Made by a program: the position numbers and the translations under genes
From: Bacillota bacterium
GTDB taxonomy: Bacteria > Bacillota > Clostridia > Oscillospirales > Ruminococcaceae
NCBI GenBank assembly: GCA_023412215.1
Contig: JAEYNX010000026.1
Span: forward strand, 1 to 28,521
DNA: 28,521 bases
Direction: 5' to 3'
In this document: one piece after another, positions 28,146 through 28,521 of the stretch
Position numbering within the stretch: position 1 is the first letter of the stretch
How the letters are laid out: each line of letters begins with the position of its first letter
Notes under the pieces: model-generated
Database searches by the model: none
What the model was told of the DNA's origin: nothing
What the model saw: the letters and a program-made list of their open reading frames with translations, nothing else

Positions 28146-28521
28146 TACCGGCACCCTCGTGCAAACATGCAACCTTCGGTTGCTTGGCACATGCGGCTCT
28201 AGCCTTAGGTGCCGCCGTTCGCAGGCGAACTGTATTCGCCCCTATGCCTCGCATTTTATGCCCTCGGGGTCTCTATCGAAGGTTCTGCTACCGCCTGTTC
28301 ACCTGCGCTGCTCTCTATCCAAAGATTAGTACAAATCTTAAAGAGGGTGGCGGCTTACGGATGCGGAAAATGGCTTTCTACGATTGGGTGAACGAGGGAA
28401 TAGATGCAAACTTGTTTGCATCTACAAAAGTACGACCTAAGGCTAGAGCCGCATGTCGTGCTTTTGCCGAGTTATCTAGGGTAGTGTATCAGTTTTCCCT
28501 CCGCAGCCGTAAGCCGCGGGG
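28146..28521 (+). repeat. Large structured non-coding element, copy 3 (left-deleted, cut by window end)
   Basis: The outer arm (about 28095-28145, including ATTCTTATTGATTTCACATT) is joined directly to GGCACCCTCGTGC, so the left terminal hairpin and the first ~120 bp of the core are missing. The rest follows copy 1: GCAACC-ttc-GGTTGC hairpin, the first loop motif closed by GGCAC/GTGCC, the TAGATGCAAAC/GTTTGCATCTA hairpin, the second loop motif closed by AAAAGTACGAC/GTCGTGCTTTT, and the GCGGCTTACGG...CCGTAAGCCGC long-range helix. The window ends just after it. A 60-codon reading frame at 28209-28391 is judged spurious. Confidence 0.85.

Overview
The window looks like a chromosomal segment of a GC-rich, gut-type Clostridia (Oscillospiraceae/Ruminococcaceae-like). 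Evidence: strong AGGAGG-type ribosome binding sites, GTG/TTG starts mixed with ATG, a PUA-less ProB, a lone ECF-transporter S component, a CsbB/YfhO-type surface glycosylation pair, and intergenic DNA packed with short GTAGGG...CCCGYGG hairpins. No rRNA, tRNA, CRISPR array or transposase gene is visible. The family assignment is inference from gene content and style.

Layout. 1-1.25 kb: a FabH-like KAS III protein with two altered catalytic positions, then a terminator. 1.29-2.95 kb (minus): GNAT, DUF998 membrane protein and a small secreted/anchored protein, read from structured repeat A. 3.2-3.65 kb (minus): a VOC protein. 3.9-7.2 kb (plus): proB-proA plus a Ser-rich membrane protein, closed by a terminator. 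7.3-12.6 kb (minus): the four WbpA/B/D/E-type genes expected for UDP-2,3-diacetamido-2,3-dideoxy-glucuronate synthesis, interrupted by a ~0.9 kb repeat block and headed by structured repeat B. 13-15.4 kb (plus): two small membrane proteins, a GyrI-like protein, a cupin and a GNAT. 15.5-17.5 kb (minus): a membrane-anchored protein, then a TetR-flavoprotein pair under a consensus promoter whose spacer is a perfect palindrome. 17.7-18.4 kb (plus): an exported protein with a duplicated domain. 18.4-19.2 kb (minus): a nucleotidyltransferase/HEPN pair with degenerate motifs. 19.2-20.7 kb: repeat block. 20.7-22 kb (minus): YfbR-like 5'-nucleotidase and an ECF S component. 22-23 kb: repeat block. 23.3-27.7 kb (plus): a YfhO-family membrane protein and a CsbB/GtrB-type glycosyltransferase. 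27.8-28.5 kb: repeat block running off the window.

The main biological theme is cell-surface polysaccharide: a nucleotide-sugar cassette (7.3-12.6 kb) and a polyprenol-linked sugar transfer pair (23.3-27.7 kb). The genes between them are housekeeping, stress or regulatory functions.

The most unusual material is non-coding. (1) A ~560-600 bp element occurs as two near-complete copies (9943-10506 plus; 19701-20303 minus), one left-deleted copy cut by the window end (28146-28521), one solo terminal hairpin (22582-22602) and one truncated end (22875-22930). It has terminal inverted repeats that are themselves hairpins, two internal inverted copies of a conserved ~18-nt loop motif, long-range helices, and stems that differ between copies while keeping pairing. 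(2) At least 25 short hairpin units share one frame but carry a small set of interchangeable palindromic cores, and they abut the big elements. (3) A separate ~170 bp four-hairpin repeat sits just upstream of the start codons of two unrelated minus-strand genes. All of this was read by eye. No folding, alignment or database search was run.
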